Positions 44,504 to 56,349 of a stretch of 64,000 bases of DNA are shown here, piece by piece. This DNA is from Pseudomonas californiensis. GTDB lineage: Bacteria; Pseudomonadota; Gammaproteobacteria; Pseudomonadales; Pseudomonadaceae. How positions within the stretch are numbered: position 1 is the first letter of the stretch; every line of letters starts with the position of its first letter. Where the stretch lies: NCBI RefSeq assembly GCF_021147775.1, contig NZ_JAGTPK010000007.1, positions 161,524 through 225,523 on the forward strand, in the 5' to 3' direction. Below the pieces are notes generated by a model. That model was given only the letters and a program-made list of their open reading frames with translations, was not told where the DNA came from and made no database searches. Both the position numbers and the translations under genes were made by a program.

Positions 44504-44827
44504 TCAGACGTTGAAGCTTTCGCCGCAGCCGCACTCACCGCGCGAATTGGGGTTGTTGAACTTGAAGCCTTCGTTCAACCCTTCCCGCACGAAATCGAGC
44601 TCGGTGCCATCAAGGTAGACCAGGCTTTTCGGGTCGATAATCACTTTGACGCCGTGCTGTTCGAACACAGTGTCCTCGCTGCCTGCCTCGTCAACGAACT
44701 CGAGTACATAGGCCAGACCTGAACAGCCTGTGGTGCGAACACCCAGACGAACGCCGTCACCCTTACCACGCCCCTCGAGGGAACGTCGTACGTGGTTAGC
44801 GGCAGCTTCTGTCATGCTGATAGTCAT
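44504..44827 (-). CDS. iscA: A-type Fe-S carrier IscA
   Basis: A 107-residue protein with the three cluster cysteines C35, C99 and C101 ([10 protein letters not shown] and GECGCGESF), at the same positions as E. coli IscA. It passes 4Fe-4S clusters to targets. It sits between iscU and hscB. Confidence 0.95.
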   Translation of the reverse strand: MTISMTEAAANHVRRSLEGRGKGDGVRLGVRTTGCSGLAYVLEFVDEAGSEDTVFEQHGVKVIIDPKSLVYLDGTELDFVREGLNEGFKFNNPNSRGECGCGESFNV

Positions 44828-44870
44828 CGGAACTCCTTATTTGTCGCAAGCTTCTCTGAAAAAGGGCTGC

Positions 44871-45257
44871 TTACAACAGGCCTTTCTTCTGCTTGTAATC
44901 GCGAACCGCCGCCTTGATGGCGTCTTCTGCGAGTACCGAGCAGTGAATCTTCACTGGAGGCAGCGCTAGCTCTTCAGCCAGCTGAGTGTTCTTGATGGTC
45001 TCTGCTTCATCCAGAGTCTTGCCCTTCATCCACTCGGTCGCCAGGGAGCTGGACGCAATCGCCGAACCGCAGCCGTAGGTCTTGAACTTGGCATCTTCGA
45101 TGATGCCCTGCTCGTTGACCTTGATCTGCAGACGCATCACGTCGCCGCATGCCGGAGCGCCGACCATGCCAGTGCCGACATCCGGGTCTTCCGCGTTCAT
45201 CTTGCCGACGTTGCGCGGGTTTTCGTAGTGGTCGATGACCTTTTCGCTGTAAGCCAT
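44871..45257 (-). CDS. iscU: Fe-S cluster scaffold IscU
   Basis: A 128-residue scaffold on which clusters are built. C37, D39, C63 and C106 are all present, and the HscA-binding LPPVK is at 99-103 (LPPVKIHCS). It follows iscS by 85 bases. Confidence 0.97.
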   Translation of the reverse strand: MAYSEKVIDHYENPRNVGKMNAEDPDVGTGMVGAPACGDVMRLQIKVNEQGIIEDAKFKTYGCGSAIASSSLATEWMKGKTLDEAETIKNTQLAEELALPPVKIHCSVLAEDAIKAAVRDYKQKKGLL

Positions 45258-45342
45258 GATTCTGTTCCTCTCACATCAGGGAGCCGCTCTTCAGGCCCAA
45301 CCGGCATGTGCCGGCCAGACCTGTATTGGAGGCGACTTTAAA

Positions 45343-46557
45343 TTAGTGCGCCGCCCACTCGATCTTGGAGATATCGACGCCGTCTTTGAACATGTCCCAC
45401 AGCGGCGAGAGTGTACGCAGCTTGGTGACAGCCTCGCAGACCTTCTGCGCGGCGTAATCGATTTCTTCTTCGGTGGTGAAACGACCGAAGGTGAAGCGGA
45501 TCGAGCTATGTGCCAGTTCGTCGTTACGACCCAGTGCGCGCAGCACATAGGAAGGTTCGAGCGAAGCCGATGTACAGGCCGAGCCAGACGAGACCGCCAG
45601 ATCCTTGAGCGCCATGATCAGCGACTCGCCTTCAACGTAGTTGAAGCTCAGGTTCAGGTTGTGCGGTACGCGAGCGGTCAGGCTGCCGTTGACATAAAGC
45701 TCTTCGAGGTCTTCGACCTGCTTGAAGAAACGATCGCTCAACGCTTTGACGCGCACGTTCTCCGCAGCCATTTCCTGCTTGGCAATGCTGAACGCTTCAC
45801 CCATACCCACGATCTGGTGAGTCGCCAGAGTGCCGGAGCGCATGCCACGTTCGTGACCGCCGCCATGCATGGCCGCTTCAAGGCGAACACGCGGCTTGCG
45901 GCTGACGTAGAGCGCACCGATACCTTTAGGACCGTAAGTCTTGTGCGCAGAGAACGACATCAGGTCAACCTTGAGGCTGGCCAGATCGATTTCAACCTTG
46001 CCGGTGGCCTGTGCGCCGTCAACATGGAACAGCACGCCACGCGAACGAGTCAGCTCGCCGATGGCGGCGATGTCGTTGATGGTGCCGATCTCGTTGTTCA
46101 CATGCATGACCGAAACCAGAATGGTGTCGTCGCGCAGTGCAGCTTCAATCATGGCTGGGGTGATCAGACCATCTTCGCCCGGCTCAAGGTAGGTCACTTC
46201 GAAACCTTCACGCTCCAGTTGGCGCGTGGTGTCGAGAACAGCCTTGTGCTCAACCTTGGAGGTGATCAGGTGCTTGCCTTTGCTGGCGTAGAAATGCGCC
46301 ACACCCTTGATCGCCAGGTTGTTGGACTCGGTCGCACCGGAGGTCCAGACGATTTCACGTGGGTCTGCATTGACCAGGTCTGCGACCTGACGGCGTGCAT
46401 TTTCGACCGCTTCTTCAGCTTTCCAGCCGAAAACGTGGGAACGCGAAGCCGGGTTGCCGAAGTTTCCTTCGACTGTCAGGCATTCGATCATTTTCTGCGC
46501 GACACGCGGATCGACCGGGGTCGTCGCGGAGTAATCGAGGTAAATCGGCAATTTCAT
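45343..46557 (-). CDS. iscS: Cysteine desulfurase IscS
   Basis: A 404-residue PLP enzyme that takes sulfur from cysteine for Fe-S clusters and tRNA thiolation. K206 ([11 protein letters not shown]) carries PLP and C328 (SGSACTSAS) is the persulfide cysteine, both at E. coli numbering. Start ATG 46557 ([14 protein letters not shown]) is used; the frame begins nine codons earlier. Confidence 0.97.
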   Translation of the reverse strand: MKLPIYLDYSATTPVDPRVAQKMIECLTVEGNFGNPASRSHVFGWKAEEAVENARRQVADLVNADPREIVWTSGATESNNLAIKGVAHFYASKGKHLITSKVEHKAVLDTTRQLEREGFEVTYLEPGEDGLITPAMIEAALRDDTILVSVMHVNNEIGTINDIAAIGELTRSRGVLFHVDGAQATGKVEIDLASLKVDLMSFSAHKTYGPKGIGALYVSRKPRVRLEAAMHGGGHERGMRSGTLATHQIVGMGEAFSIAKQEMAAENVRVKALSDRFFKQVEDLEELYVNGSLTARVPHNLNLSFNYVEGESLIMALKDLAVSSGSACTSASLEPSYVLRALGRNDELAHSSIRFTFGRFTTEEEIDYAAQKVCEAVTKLRTLSPLWDMFKDGVDISKIEWAAH

Positions 46558-46601
46558 TGAAGCTCTCCTATCAGGCAGGCGCACCGCTCATTCATCTGCG
46601 T

Positions 46602-47093
46602 TCATTCAACGGCGGACGTTTCAATCTTACCCAGTTGCGACGTATTGATATGGTTACGACGCATATCCTGGCGCTGAGCGACTTCTTGTACCTCACGGCG
46701 AGTGACAAGGTCGGCCAGGCTGATACCGCTTAAAAATTCGTGAATCTGCTGACTGAGGTCGCACCACAAATGGTGGGTCAGGCAAGTATCGCCAGCATGG
46801 CAATCGCCAAGCCCCTGACAGCGTGTGGCATCGACCGATTCATTGACCGCATCGACGACCTGAGCGACCTGGATACCTTTCATGTCGCGAGACAGTTGAT
46901 AACCGCCACCCGGACCACGAACACTGGAAACGAGGTTGCCGCGGCGCAGCTTGGCGAACAACTGTTCGAGGTAAGACAGGGAAATGCCCTGCCGCTCGGA
47001 GATATCGGCCAGAGACACTGGCCCATTCTGCGCGTGCAAAGCCAGGTCAAGCATGGCTGTGACAGCGTATCGGCCTTTTGTAGTCAGTCGCAT
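46602..47093 (-). CDS. iscR: Fe-S-sensing repressor IscR
   Basis: A 163-residue Rrf2-family regulator. The winged helix is N-terminal ([19 protein letters not shown]). The 2Fe-2S ligands are C92, C98, C104 and H107 ([18 protein letters not shown]). Holo-IscR represses the isc operon when cluster supply is adequate. It is the first gene of the operon, and an IscR-type site overlaps its promoter. Confidence 0.96.
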   Translation of the reverse strand: MRLTTKGRYAVTAMLDLALHAQNGPVSLADISERQGISLSYLEQLFAKLRRGNLVSSVRGPGGGYQLSRDMKGIQVAQVVDAVNESVDATRCQGLGDCHAGDTCLTHHLWCDLSQQIHEFLSGISLADLVTRREVQEVAQRQDMRRNHINTSQLGKIETSAVE

Positions 47094-47125
47094 CGCGTAT
47101 ACCGCAGAGGTTCGGAATGGGAGTG

Positions 47126-47158
47126 AGTATGCTATTCCCGAGTAAATGAGTCAACTAT
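47126..47158 (-). promoter_or_regulatory. isc promoter with IscR type-1 operator
   Basis: On the minus strand TTGACT (47149-47154), a 17-base spacer and CATACT (47126-47131) form a sigma70 promoter 33 bases before iscR. The 25-base stretch 47134-47158, ATAGTTGACTCATTTACTCG plus GGAAT, matches 22 of 25 positions of the E. coli type-1 IscR consensus as I remember it. It covers the -35 element, as expected for autorepression. Confidence 0.7.
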
Positions 47159-47250
47159 TAGACCAAGTAAAATAGTCGGGATTAGCGAAAAGTGCGGGCT
47201 GCATCATAGCAAAGCCGGGGCGCAATGGCACGCCCGAACCCCTGCAATCC

Positions 47251-48027
47251 TTAGCCGACCTTGTCTTCCTGACGGTCCTTGACGCAATCGAATACCTCGT
47301 CGCGCAGCTCCGGCAACTCTTTGGCGCAGTAATCACTGCCAAGCCTGCCGAGCGCATCGCACATGCCCTCGAGACGGCCGTCGACAGCCTGCAGATGATC
47401 CAGTAACTGGCCGATGGCGCGAGCGATCGGGTCCGGCATGTCTGCGCTGACGCCATAGGCATCGAAGCCAAGCTTTTCAGCCATGGCCTTGCGCTTTGCC
47501 TCTGCCTCGTCATCTGACTTGATGATGATGCGCGCCGGAATACCCACCGCTGTCGCGCCCGCAGGCACAGCCTTGGTGACCACCGCGTTGGAGCCGATCT
47601 TGGCGCCGGCACCCACGGTAAAAGGCCCCAGCACCTTGGCACCAGCACCGACCACCACACCGTCTTCGAGCGTCGGATGACGTTTGCCGGCGTTCCAGCT
47701 GGTACCACCAAGCGTCACGCCCTGATAGAGGGTTACGTCATTGGCGATCTCAGCCGTTTCGCCAATCACGATGCCCATGCCATGATCGATAAAGAACCGA
47801 CGACCGATCTTCGCGCCAGGATGGATCTCGATGCCGGTCATCCAGCGACCGAAGTTGGACACGACGCGCGCCGGCCACTTCCAGCCCTTGCGCCACAGAA
47901 TGTGGGCGAAGCGGTGCAGCCAGATGGCGTGCATGCCGGGATAACAGGTCAGCACATCGAATGCATTACGCGCAGCGGGATCTCGATGGAAAACGCTTTG
48001 AATATCTTCTCGCAAACGCTCGAACAT
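47251..48027 (-). CDS. cysE: Serine O-acetyltransferase
   Basis: A 258-residue enzyme that makes O-acetylserine, the precursor of cysteine. Hexapeptide repeats form the catalytic beta-helix ([20 protein letters not shown], with H82), then [23 protein letters not shown] 48027 overlaps the trmJ stop (TGATG); a GTG one codon earlier is possible. The gene lies between trmJ and iscR, linking cysteine supply to the cysteine-using isc genes. Confidence 0.93.
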   Translation of the reverse strand: MFERLREDIQSVFHRDPAARNAFDVLTCYPGMHAIWLHRFAHILWRKGWKWPARVVSNFGRWMTGIEIHPGAKIGRRFFIDHGMGIVIGETAEIANDVTLYQGVTLGGTSWNAGKRHPTLEDGVVVGAGAKVLGPFTVGAGAKIGSNAVVTKAVPAGATAVGIPARIIIKSDDEAEAKRKAMAEKLGFDAYGVSADMPDPIARAIGQLLDHLQAVDGRLEGMCDALGRLGSDYCAKELPELRDEVFDCVKDRQEDKVG

Positions 48028-48794
48028 CACTGATCCTTCCGCTTGTAGGGTTCACCGCGCGCGGCTTTCTGGGTCTCGGTCAGCACGCCACGCAGGATAC
48101 TCAACTCGGAGCGCTCCACTTCGCTGCGACCATAGAGCCTGCGCAATCGCGCCATAAGATGCCGTGGCTTTTCAGGGTCAAGGAAACCGATCGCGACCAG
48201 GGTTGTCTCCAGGTGAGCGTAAAAGCCTTCCATCTCATCCATGGTCGCCAGCTCGGCGTTATGGGCTGCGCCGACTGCAGAAGCCTGGGGCTGGGCACCT
48301 GCCGCCTCGAGCCATGACATGCGCACTTCATAGCTGAGCACCTGCACCGCCGCTGCGAGGTTGAGCGAGCTGAATTCAGGATCAGACGGGATATGCACAT
48401 GAAAGTGACAACGCTGCAGCTCTTCGTTGGTCAGGCCTGCATGTTCACGGCCGAACACCAGCGCCACCTCGGCACCCTGCCCGGCCTGCTCGACAACCTT
48501 CACGCCCGACGCACGAGGGTCAAGCATCGGCCACGGCAGGCTGCGATCACGCGCACTGGTGCCCAGCACCAGACTGCATCCCACCAACGCTTCTTCCAGC
48601 GTGGCGACGACCTGCGCACTTTCAAGAATGTCAGTGGCGCCCGAGGCACGCGCATCGGCATCAGGGGACGGGAAAATCCGCGGATCGACCAGCACCAGCC
48701 GCGAGAGCCCCATGTTTTTCATGGCGCGAGCAGCCCCGCCGATATTTCCGGGATGGGTAGTGCCGACCAGGACAACACGAATATTCTGCAGCAA
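48027..48794 (-). CDS. trmJ: tRNA (cytidine/uridine-32-2'-O-)-methyltransferase
   Basis: A 255-residue SPOUT-class methyltransferase that modifies position 32 of tRNAs. The N-terminus [20 protein letters not shown] and the knot residues [19 protein letters not shown] plus [20 protein letters not shown] are diagnostic. The only in-frame start matching the family N-terminus is TTG 48794. It is the first gene of a trmJ-cysE unit, divergent from suhB. Confidence 0.93.
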   Translation of the reverse strand: MLQNIRVVLVGTTHPGNIGGAARAMKNMGLSRLVLVDPRIFPSPDADARASGATDILESAQVVATLEEALVGCSLVLGTSARDRSLPWPMLDPRASGVKVVEQAGQGAEVALVFGREHAGLTNEELQRCHFHVHIPSDPEFSSLNLAAAVQVLSYEVRMSWLEAAGAQPQASAVGAAHNAELATMDEMEGFYAHLETTLVAIGFLDPEKPRHLMARLRRLYGRSEVERSELSILRGVLTETQKAARGEPYKRKDQ

Positions 48795-48975
48795 TGCGAA
48801 TGCTCACTGAGGCGAATTAGGGCGGCAAATCTTACAGAAGCGCCCCGGTTAACGCTACGAACCTGTGCATACCCGAGGGCCTTAAACCGACAGCCGTTAC
48901 AACGCAAGGCTGGAAATAATTCGAATCAGCCAATAGAATGGCCGGCTCTCTTTAACAACCTTAGGTGAATTGTCC

Positions 48976-49791
48976 ATGCAGCCCATGCTGAATATCGCGC
49001 TGCGCGCCGCCCGCAGCGCCAGCGAATTGATTTTCCGCTCCATCGAGCGCTTGGATACCATCAAGGTTGACGAAAAAGAAGCCAAAGACTACGTCACAGA
49101 GATCGACCGTGCAGCCGAACAGAGCATCATCACCGCTCTGCGCAAGGCCTACCCTACCCACGGCATCCTGGGTGAAGAAAGCGGCATGCACGAAGGCAGC
49201 GGCGAAGGCACCGACTACCTGTGGATCATCGACCCACTGGACGGCACCACCAACTTCGTACGCGGCATTCCGCACTTTGCAGTAAGCATTGCCTGCAAAT
49301 ACCGTGGCCGCCTGGAACACGCCGTTATTCTTGACCCGGTTCGCCAGGAAGAATTCACTGCCAGCCGCGGTCGTGGCGCAGCATTGAACGGTCGTCGTCT
49401 GCGTGTCAGCCAGCGCAAGAGCCTTGAAGGCGCTCTGCTGGGTACTGGCTTCCCTTTCCGCGACAACCAGATGGACAACATCGAAAACTACCTGGGCATG
49501 TTCCGCAGCCTGGTTGGCCAGACTGCAGGCATACGCCGCGCAGGCGCTGCCAGCCTTGATCTCGCCTACGTGGCAGCTGGTCGCTTCGATGCGTTCTGGG
49601 AGTCGGGCCTGTCCGAGTGGGACATGGCTGCAGGCGCGCTGCTGATTCAGGAAGCAGGCGGCCTGGTCAGCGACTTCACAGGCGGTCACGACTTCCTGGA
49701 AAAAGGCCACATCGTGGCTGGCAACACCAAGTGCTTCAAGGCAGTCCTGACTGCTATCGCACCACACCTGCCGGCTTCGCTGAAACGCTAA
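48976..49791 (+). CDS. suhB: Inositol-1-monophosphatase SuhB
   Basis: A 271-residue Mg-dependent phosphatase. The metal site motif is DPLDGTTNFVRG, and WDMAAGALLIQEAGG is the second signature. In enterobacteria SuhB also joins the rRNA transcription antitermination complex. ATG 48976 with AGGTG upstream is used; a TTG two codons earlier is less likely. It is a single gene with its own terminator. Confidence 0.94.
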   Translation: MQPMLNIALRAARSASELIFRSIERLDTIKVDEKEAKDYVTEIDRAAEQSIITALRKAYPTHGILGEESGMHEGSGEGTDYLWIIDPLDGTTNFVRGIPHFAVSIACKYRGRLEHAVILDPVRQEEFTASRGRGAALNGRRLRVSQRKSLEGALLGTGFPFRDNQMDNIENYLGMFRSLVGQTAGIRRAGAASLDLAYVAAGRFDAFWESGLSEWDMAAGALLIQEAGGLVSDFTGGHDFLEKGHIVAGNTKCFKAVLTAIAPHLPASLKR

Positions 49792-49802
49792 GCGGCAGAT
49801 GT

Positions 49803-49830
49803 AAAAAAACCGGCGAAAGCCGGTTTTTTT
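49803..49830. terminator. Bidirectional terminator after suhB
   Basis: CCGGC-GAAA-GCCGG flanked by seven A and seven T. It ends suhB and the convergent glycine-zipper gene. Confidence 0.92.
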
Positions 49831-49855
49831 ATGAGTCCAGGAAACATGAAGCTGA

Positions 49856-50395
49856 TTACTGAGCCTGACCCAGGATCAACTGACCGTTCTTGTCCACAGG
49901 GATCTGGTTGCCCGGATCACGCTCCATACGAACCTGACCCACTTTTTCGTTCAGCTTGTACTTCACGTTGTAGCCGACCACTTTGTCGCTGACGTCATTG
50001 ACTGTGGTGCAACGGTTCTGGGTAGTGGTGTAGGTGTCACGCTCCTGCATACCTTCCTGCACCTTGTTACCGGCATAGCCGCCACCCACCGCACCTGCAA
50101 CGGTTGCGATCTTCTTGCCGTTACCGCCACCGACCTGGTTGCCCAGCAAACCACCGGCAACCGCACCAATCACGCTACCTACAATCTGATGCTGGTCCTT
50201 GACCGGCGCCTGACGAGTAACGGTTACGTCCTTGCAAACCTCACGAGGGGTCTTGATCTGCTGATTGATCGGCTCGACCGCCAATACATCTGCGTACTCA
50301 GGACCACCCTTGACCAAGCTATAGGTGGCAACGGCGCCGCCAGCAGTTACCACAGCAGCACCTAACACAACACCAACAAGCATAGACTTGTTCAC
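49856..50395 (-). CDS. Glycine-zipper 2TM envelope protein
   Basis: A 179-residue protein with an N-terminal hydrophobic helix (MLVGVVLGAAVVTAGGAVAT) that could be a signal anchor. The glycine-zipper segment is IGAVAGGLLGNQVGGGNGKK and AGAVGGGYAGNKVQ (Rick_17kDa/SlyB-like 2TM). The C-terminal soluble part has paired cysteines (one each side of the zipper) and ends QLILGQAQ. There is no lipobox, unlike SlyB. It is probably an envelope integrity protein; the exact role is unknown. Confidence 0.8.
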   Translation of the reverse strand: MNKSMLVGVVLGAAVVTAGGAVATYSLVKGGPEYADVLAVEPINQQIKTPREVCKDVTVTRQAPVKDQHQIVGSVIGAVAGGLLGNQVGGGNGKKIATVAGAVGGGYAGNKVQEGMQERDTYTTTQNRCTTVNDVSDKVVGYNVKYKLNEKVGQVRMERDPGNQIPVDKNGQLILGQAQ

Positions 50396-50454
50396 TTGAA
50401 CCTCCTGACCAATCGAAACGCAGCATGACTGCGCAGTACCTAGCCTTGGAGCAT

Positions 50455-50490
50455 AAAAAAAGGCGCGAGTTCAGAGTTCGCGCCTTTTTT
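50455..50490. terminator. Bidirectional terminator after secDF
   Basis: GGCGCGA (50462-50468) and TCGCGCC (50478-50484) with A and T runs outside. On the minus strand it ends the secD-secF transcript 15 bases after secF. Confidence 0.88.
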
Positions 50491-50504
50491 ATGATGGCTG
50501 GATC

Positions 50505-51416
50505 TTATGGCAGATCGTCAGCCTTTTCGACGACCACCGGAGGAATCAGATCCTCTGTCGTCAGGTTCAGCCAGATCAATACCACGTTGGCGATGTAGAT
50601 GGACGAGTAGGTACCCGCCAGTACGCCAATGAACAACGCGATGGAGAAACCTTCCAGGCTGTCACCACCAAACACCCACAACGCAACGATGGCCAGCAAC
50701 GTCGAGACAGAAGTCGCAATGGTGCGCAACAGCGTCTGAGTGGTGGAGATGTTGATGTTCTCGATCAGCGAAGCCTTGCGCAGCAAGCGGAAGTTCTCAC
50801 GCACCCGGTCAAAGACGACAATGGTGTCGTTCAACGAATAACCGATAATCGCAAGCACCGCCGCCAGCACCGTCAGGTCGAACGTTATCTGGAAGAACGA
50901 CAGGATACCCATCGTCACCACCACGTCGTGGATCAGCGAGACGATCGCACCGACCGCGAACTTCCACTGGAAGCGGAACGCCAGGTAGATCAGTACCCCG
51001 CCCAGCGCCAGCAGCATGCCGATACCGCCCTGATCACGCAGCTCTTCACCGACCTGCGGGCCGACGAATTCCACGCGTTTCACCACAGCCGAGTTGTCAG
51101 CACCTGTCTTGCGAAGGGCTTCGGCCACCTGAGTACCCAGTTGCGGATCTTCACCCGGCATACGCACGAGCAGGTCAGTGGTCGCACCGAAGCTCTGTAC
51201 AACGGCGTCGTGATAACCGGCCGCAACCAGCTCCTGACGCACCTTGCCCAGATCGGCTGGACGCTCGTAGGTCAGCTCGATGAGCGTACCGCCGGTAAAG
51301 TCCAGACCATAGTTGAGCCCTTTATGGAACCAGCTGAACAACGCCAGTGCGGTAAGGAGCATGGTGACGGCGAACGCAACGTTGCGAACGCCCATGAAGT
51401 TGATGGTACGTAACAT
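50505..51416 (-). CDS. secF: Protein translocase subunit SecF
   Basis: A 303-residue inner-membrane protein with six membrane helices. The first periplasmic part begins LNYGLDFTGGTLIELTYE, and the helices include DLTVLAAVLAIIGYSLNDTI and IVALWVFGGDSLEGFSIALF. With SecD and YajC it uses the proton gradient to complete protein export. It follows secD by nine bases. Confidence 0.96.
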   Translation of the reverse strand: MLRTINFMGVRNVAFAVTMLLTALALFSWFHKGLNYGLDFTGGTLIELTYERPADLGKVRQELVAAGYHDAVVQSFGATTDLLVRMPGEDPQLGTQVAEALRKTGADNSAVVKRVEFVGPQVGEELRDQGGIGMLLALGGVLIYLAFRFQWKFAVGAIVSLIHDVVVTMGILSFFQITFDLTVLAAVLAIIGYSLNDTIVVFDRVRENFRLLRKASLIENINISTTQTLLRTIATSVSTLLAIVALWVFGGDSLEGFSIALFIGVLAGTYSSIYIANVVLIWLNLTTEDLIPPVVVEKADDLP

Positions 51417-51425
51417 GGCAGCCCC

Positions 51426-53294
51426 TTAAATCCACAACTTCTTGAAGTCACGACCGCCGTAGATCAGGTTGACCATAGCGCGGGTCACCATGATGGCCGT
51501 GAACATCGAGGTAAAGATCCCGAGCGACATGGTCACCGCGAACCCTTTGACCGGGCCGGTGCCCATCGCAAAGAGAATGCCGCCGACCAGCAACGTCGTC
51601 AGGTTGGCGTCGAGGATCGCCGTGTAGGCACGATCGAAACCTTCGTTGATTGCGCGCTGGACGGTCATGCCGTTGGCGATCTCTTCGCGTATCCGCGAGA
51701 AGATCAGCACGTTGGCGTCCACCGCCATACCCATGGTCAACACGATACCGGCGATACCTGGCAGGGTCAGCGTTGCACCCAGCAAGGACATCAGCGCCAG
51801 CAGCATGACCATGTTCAGACCCAGAGCCACTGTCGCGATCAGACCGAAGAAGCGGTAGATGGCCATGATGAACAGCGATACGAACAGCATGCCCCACAGA
51901 GACGCGTCGACACCCTTGGTGATGTTGTCAGCACCCAGGCTCGGGCCGATGGTGCGCTCTTCAGCGAAGTACATCGGCGCAGCCAGACCACCGGCGCGCA
52001 ACAGCAGAGCCAGCTCGGAAGCCTCACCCTGACCGTTCAGGCCTGTGATACGAAACTGGCTGCCCAGCGGCGACTGAATGGTCGCCAGACTGATGATCTT
52101 CTTGTCTTCCTTGAAGGTCTGAACCGGCACGTCTTTTTCGACGCCGTCCACAGTCTGCCTGGTGTAGGTCGTGGTCGGCCGTTGCTCGATGAAGATCACC
52201 GCCATGCTGCGGCCCACGTTACTGCGGGTTGCACGGCTCATCAGCTCGCCACCATGACCATCAAGATTGATGTTCACCTGTGGGCGGCCCTGCTCGTCAA
52301 AACTGGCCTTGGCATCAGTCACCTGATCACCTGTAATGATCAGGCCTCGCTCCACGGCTGCTGCCGGACGGCCGCCTTCGCGGAACTCGAACATTTCAGT
52401 GGTGCCTTTCGAGTCATCCGGGCCTGCGCCAAGACGGAACTCGAGGTTGGCAGTCTTGCCCAGAATACGCTTGGCCTCGGCCGTGTCCTGCACGCCCGGC
52501 AGCTCAACCACGATGCGGTTGGCGCCCTGACGCTGAACCAGCGGCTCGGCCACACCCAGCTCGTTGACACGGTTACGGACCGTGGTCAGGTTCTGCTTGA
52601 TGGAATACTCACGAATCTCAGCCAGCTTGGCCGGGGTCAGCGCCATGCGCAGCACGGGAATACCGTTCAGCTCGGCAGGCGTGATTTCGAAATCGGTAAA
52701 GGTTTTACGCACCAGACCACGAGCCTGCTCGCGCTCTGCATCATCGGTAAAGCCCAGCTGAAGCACGTTACCCAGTTGAGGCAGGCTGCGATAACGCACC
52801 TTTTCCTTGCGCAACAGGGCTTTGACTTCGCCTTCGTAGACTTTCAGACGGGCATCGATGGCCTTGTCCATGTCGACTTCCAACAGGAAGTGCACACCAC
52901 CGGACAGGTCGAGACCGAGTTTCATTGGAGTTGCGCCAAGATTACGCAGCCATGTCGGCGTGGTACGTGCCAGGTTCAGTGCGACGACATAGTCATCACC
53001 CAACGCCTTGCGCACGACATCCTTGGCCGGCAACTGGTCTTCCTGCTTGCTCAGACGCAACAAACCGCCCTTGCCATTCTCAGCCAGAGAAGAAGCCTTG
53101 ACCGAAATGCCTGCATCGGTAAGCGCCTTGGCTGCACGATCCACGTCCGCCTGGGTAACCTGCAGCGCGGTGCTTGCGCCACTGATCTGGATGGCCGAAT
53201 CGTCAGGGTAGAGATTGGGTGCGGAATAAATAAAACCGATCACCAGCACCGCCAGGATCAGTACGTATTTCCACAGAGGGTATTTGTTCAGCAT
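51426..53294 (-). CDS. secD: Protein translocase subunit SecD
   Basis: A 622-residue inner-membrane protein. The N-terminal helix is MLNKYPLWKYVLILAVLVIG; the large periplasmic P1 region contains MKLGLDLSGGVHFLLEVD. Five more helices follow, including GIVLTMGMAVDANVLIFSRI. ATG 53294 is preferred over a GTG just before it. Operon order is yajC-secD-secF. Confidence 0.96.
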   Translation of the reverse strand: MLNKYPLWKYVLILAVLVIGFIYSAPNLYPDDSAIQISGASTALQVTQADVDRAAKALTDAGISVKASSLAENGKGGLLRLSKQEDQLPAKDVVRKALGDDYVVALNLARTTPTWLRNLGATPMKLGLDLSGGVHFLLEVDMDKAIDARLKVYEGEVKALLRKEKVRYRSLPQLGNVLQLGFTDDAEREQARGLVRKTFTDFEITPAELNGIPVLRMALTPAKLAEIREYSIKQNLTTVRNRVNELGVAEPLVQRQGANRIVVELPGVQDTAEAKRILGKTANLEFRLGAGPDDSKGTTEMFEFREGGRPAAAVERGLIITGDQVTDAKASFDEQGRPQVNINLDGHGGELMSRATRSNVGRSMAVIFIEQRPTTTYTRQTVDGVEKDVPVQTFKEDKKIISLATIQSPLGSQFRITGLNGQGEASELALLLRAGGLAAPMYFAEERTIGPSLGADNITKGVDASLWGMLFVSLFIMAIYRFFGLIATVALGLNMVMLLALMSLLGATLTLPGIAGIVLTMGMAVDANVLIFSRIREEIANGMTVQRAINEGFDRAYTAILDANLTTLLVGGILFAMGTGPVKGFAVTMSLGIFTSMFTAIMVTRAMVNLIYGGRDFKKLWI

Positions 53295-53356
53295 CACGCC
53301 GCCCGCTTAAAACGCGGGGCGCCTTGCGCGCCCCGTCGATGGGTAAAAGTTGGTAC

Positions 53357-53692
53357 TCAGATCGCTTTCAGGGTGCCCTTTGGCAGAGTGGCAGCAATTG
53401 CGCCCTTCTGAATTTTCAGCTCAACCGTGTCGGACACTTCGATGACCACGAAATCGTCGGTCACTTTGTTGATCTTGCCGGCGATACCACCGCTGGTCAC
53501 AACTTCGTCGCCTTTCTGCAGGTTGCCCAGCAGGTTTTTCTGCTCTTTGGCGCGCTTGGCCTGTGGACGCCAGATCATCAGGTAGAAGATGACCAGGAAG
53601 CCGACCAGGAAGATCCACTCGAAACCACTGCCCGCAGGACCGGCAGCCGGTGCAGCAGCATCCGCAAAAGCGGGAGAGATGAAAAAGCTCAT
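53357..53692 (-). CDS. yajC: Sec translocon accessory protein YajC
   Basis: A 111-residue protein with one membrane helix (about 25-44, WIFLVGFLVIFYLMIWRP) and a small cytosolic domain (GDEVVTSGGIAGKINKV). It associates with SecDF. It lies between tgt and secD. Confidence 0.95.
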   Translation of the reverse strand: MSFFISPAFADAAAPAAGPAGSGFEWIFLVGFLVIFYLMIWRPQAKRAKEQKNLLGNLQKGDEVVTSGGIAGKINKVTDDFVVIEVSDTVELKIQKGAIAATLPKGTLKAI

Positions 53693-53745
53693 TTGTCGCT
53701 CCAGTTACATAATTAGTATAAAAAGCAGGAAAAACTCGTTCTGTT

Positions 53746-55940
<2,195 letters not shown>

Positions 55941-56015
55941 GATGGGGTTCGTTTAGCAGGGCCGGGAAGTTTATCCGGTTTGGCGGAATTAGTAAAAAAC
56001 CAACGCAAATCCCTG

Positions 56016-56044
56016 TTGACCAAAGGAAAAGTCATCCTTATACT
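56016..56044 (+). promoter_or_regulatory. Promoter of tRNA-Leu
   Basis: TTGACC (56016-56021) and TATACT (56039-56044) are 17 bases apart, placing the transcription start about 7 bases before the tRNA. It overlaps no gene. Confidence 0.75.
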
Positions 56045-56057
56045 TCGCCGCCATTGA

Positions 56058-56142
56058 GCCCTGATGGCGGAATTGGTAGACGCGGCGGATTCAAAATCCG
56101 TTTTCGAAAGAAGTGGGAGTTCGATTCTCCCTCGGGGCACCA
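56058..56142 (+). tRNA. tRNA-Leu (anticodon CAA)
   Basis: The 85-base sequence includes the encoded 3' CCA. Acceptor GCCCTGA pairs with TCGGGGC (one G-T). The anticodon stem GCGGA/TCCGT holds the loop TTCAAAA, so the anticodon is CAA (reads UUG). A long variable arm (class II) and the T arm GGGAG-TTCGATT-CTCCC follow. The phage-type integrase lies immediately downstream, so the 3' end is the probable attachment site. Confidence 0.95.
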
Positions 56143-56184
56143 CACATAATTATCTAGCGTTGCTCAAAACGCCCAGATAACCAG

Positions 56185-56212
56185 AAAAACCGGCCACCGA
56201 GCCGGTTTTTTT
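56185..56212. terminator. Terminator after tRNA-Leu
   Basis: AAAACCGGC (56186-56194) and GCCGGTTTT (56201-56209) form a stem with a 6-base loop and a T run, 43 bases after the tRNA. Confidence 0.85.
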
Positions 56213-56255
56213 GTGCCCAGCATTCCCAGTGGTTCCCTTGTAAGCCCAATATTAT

Positions 56256-56304
56256 GTGAGTAGATTGGTGAGTAGAGCCGAGTTCGGTCCAGAATCCTAC
56301 TCAC
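56256..56304. repeat. GTGAGTAG repeats before the integrase
   Basis: GTGAGTAG occurs at 56256-56263 and 56268-56275, and its inverse CTACTCAC at 56297-56304. Three copies within 50 bases, beside the integrase, fit binding sites for the integrase or a partner protein, or a hairpin in its leader. This is inference only. Confidence 0.45.
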
Positions 56305-56349
56305 ACACCACCGCAGAGCCGCCCTGCTCGGTCACTGCAAGGAATACCC

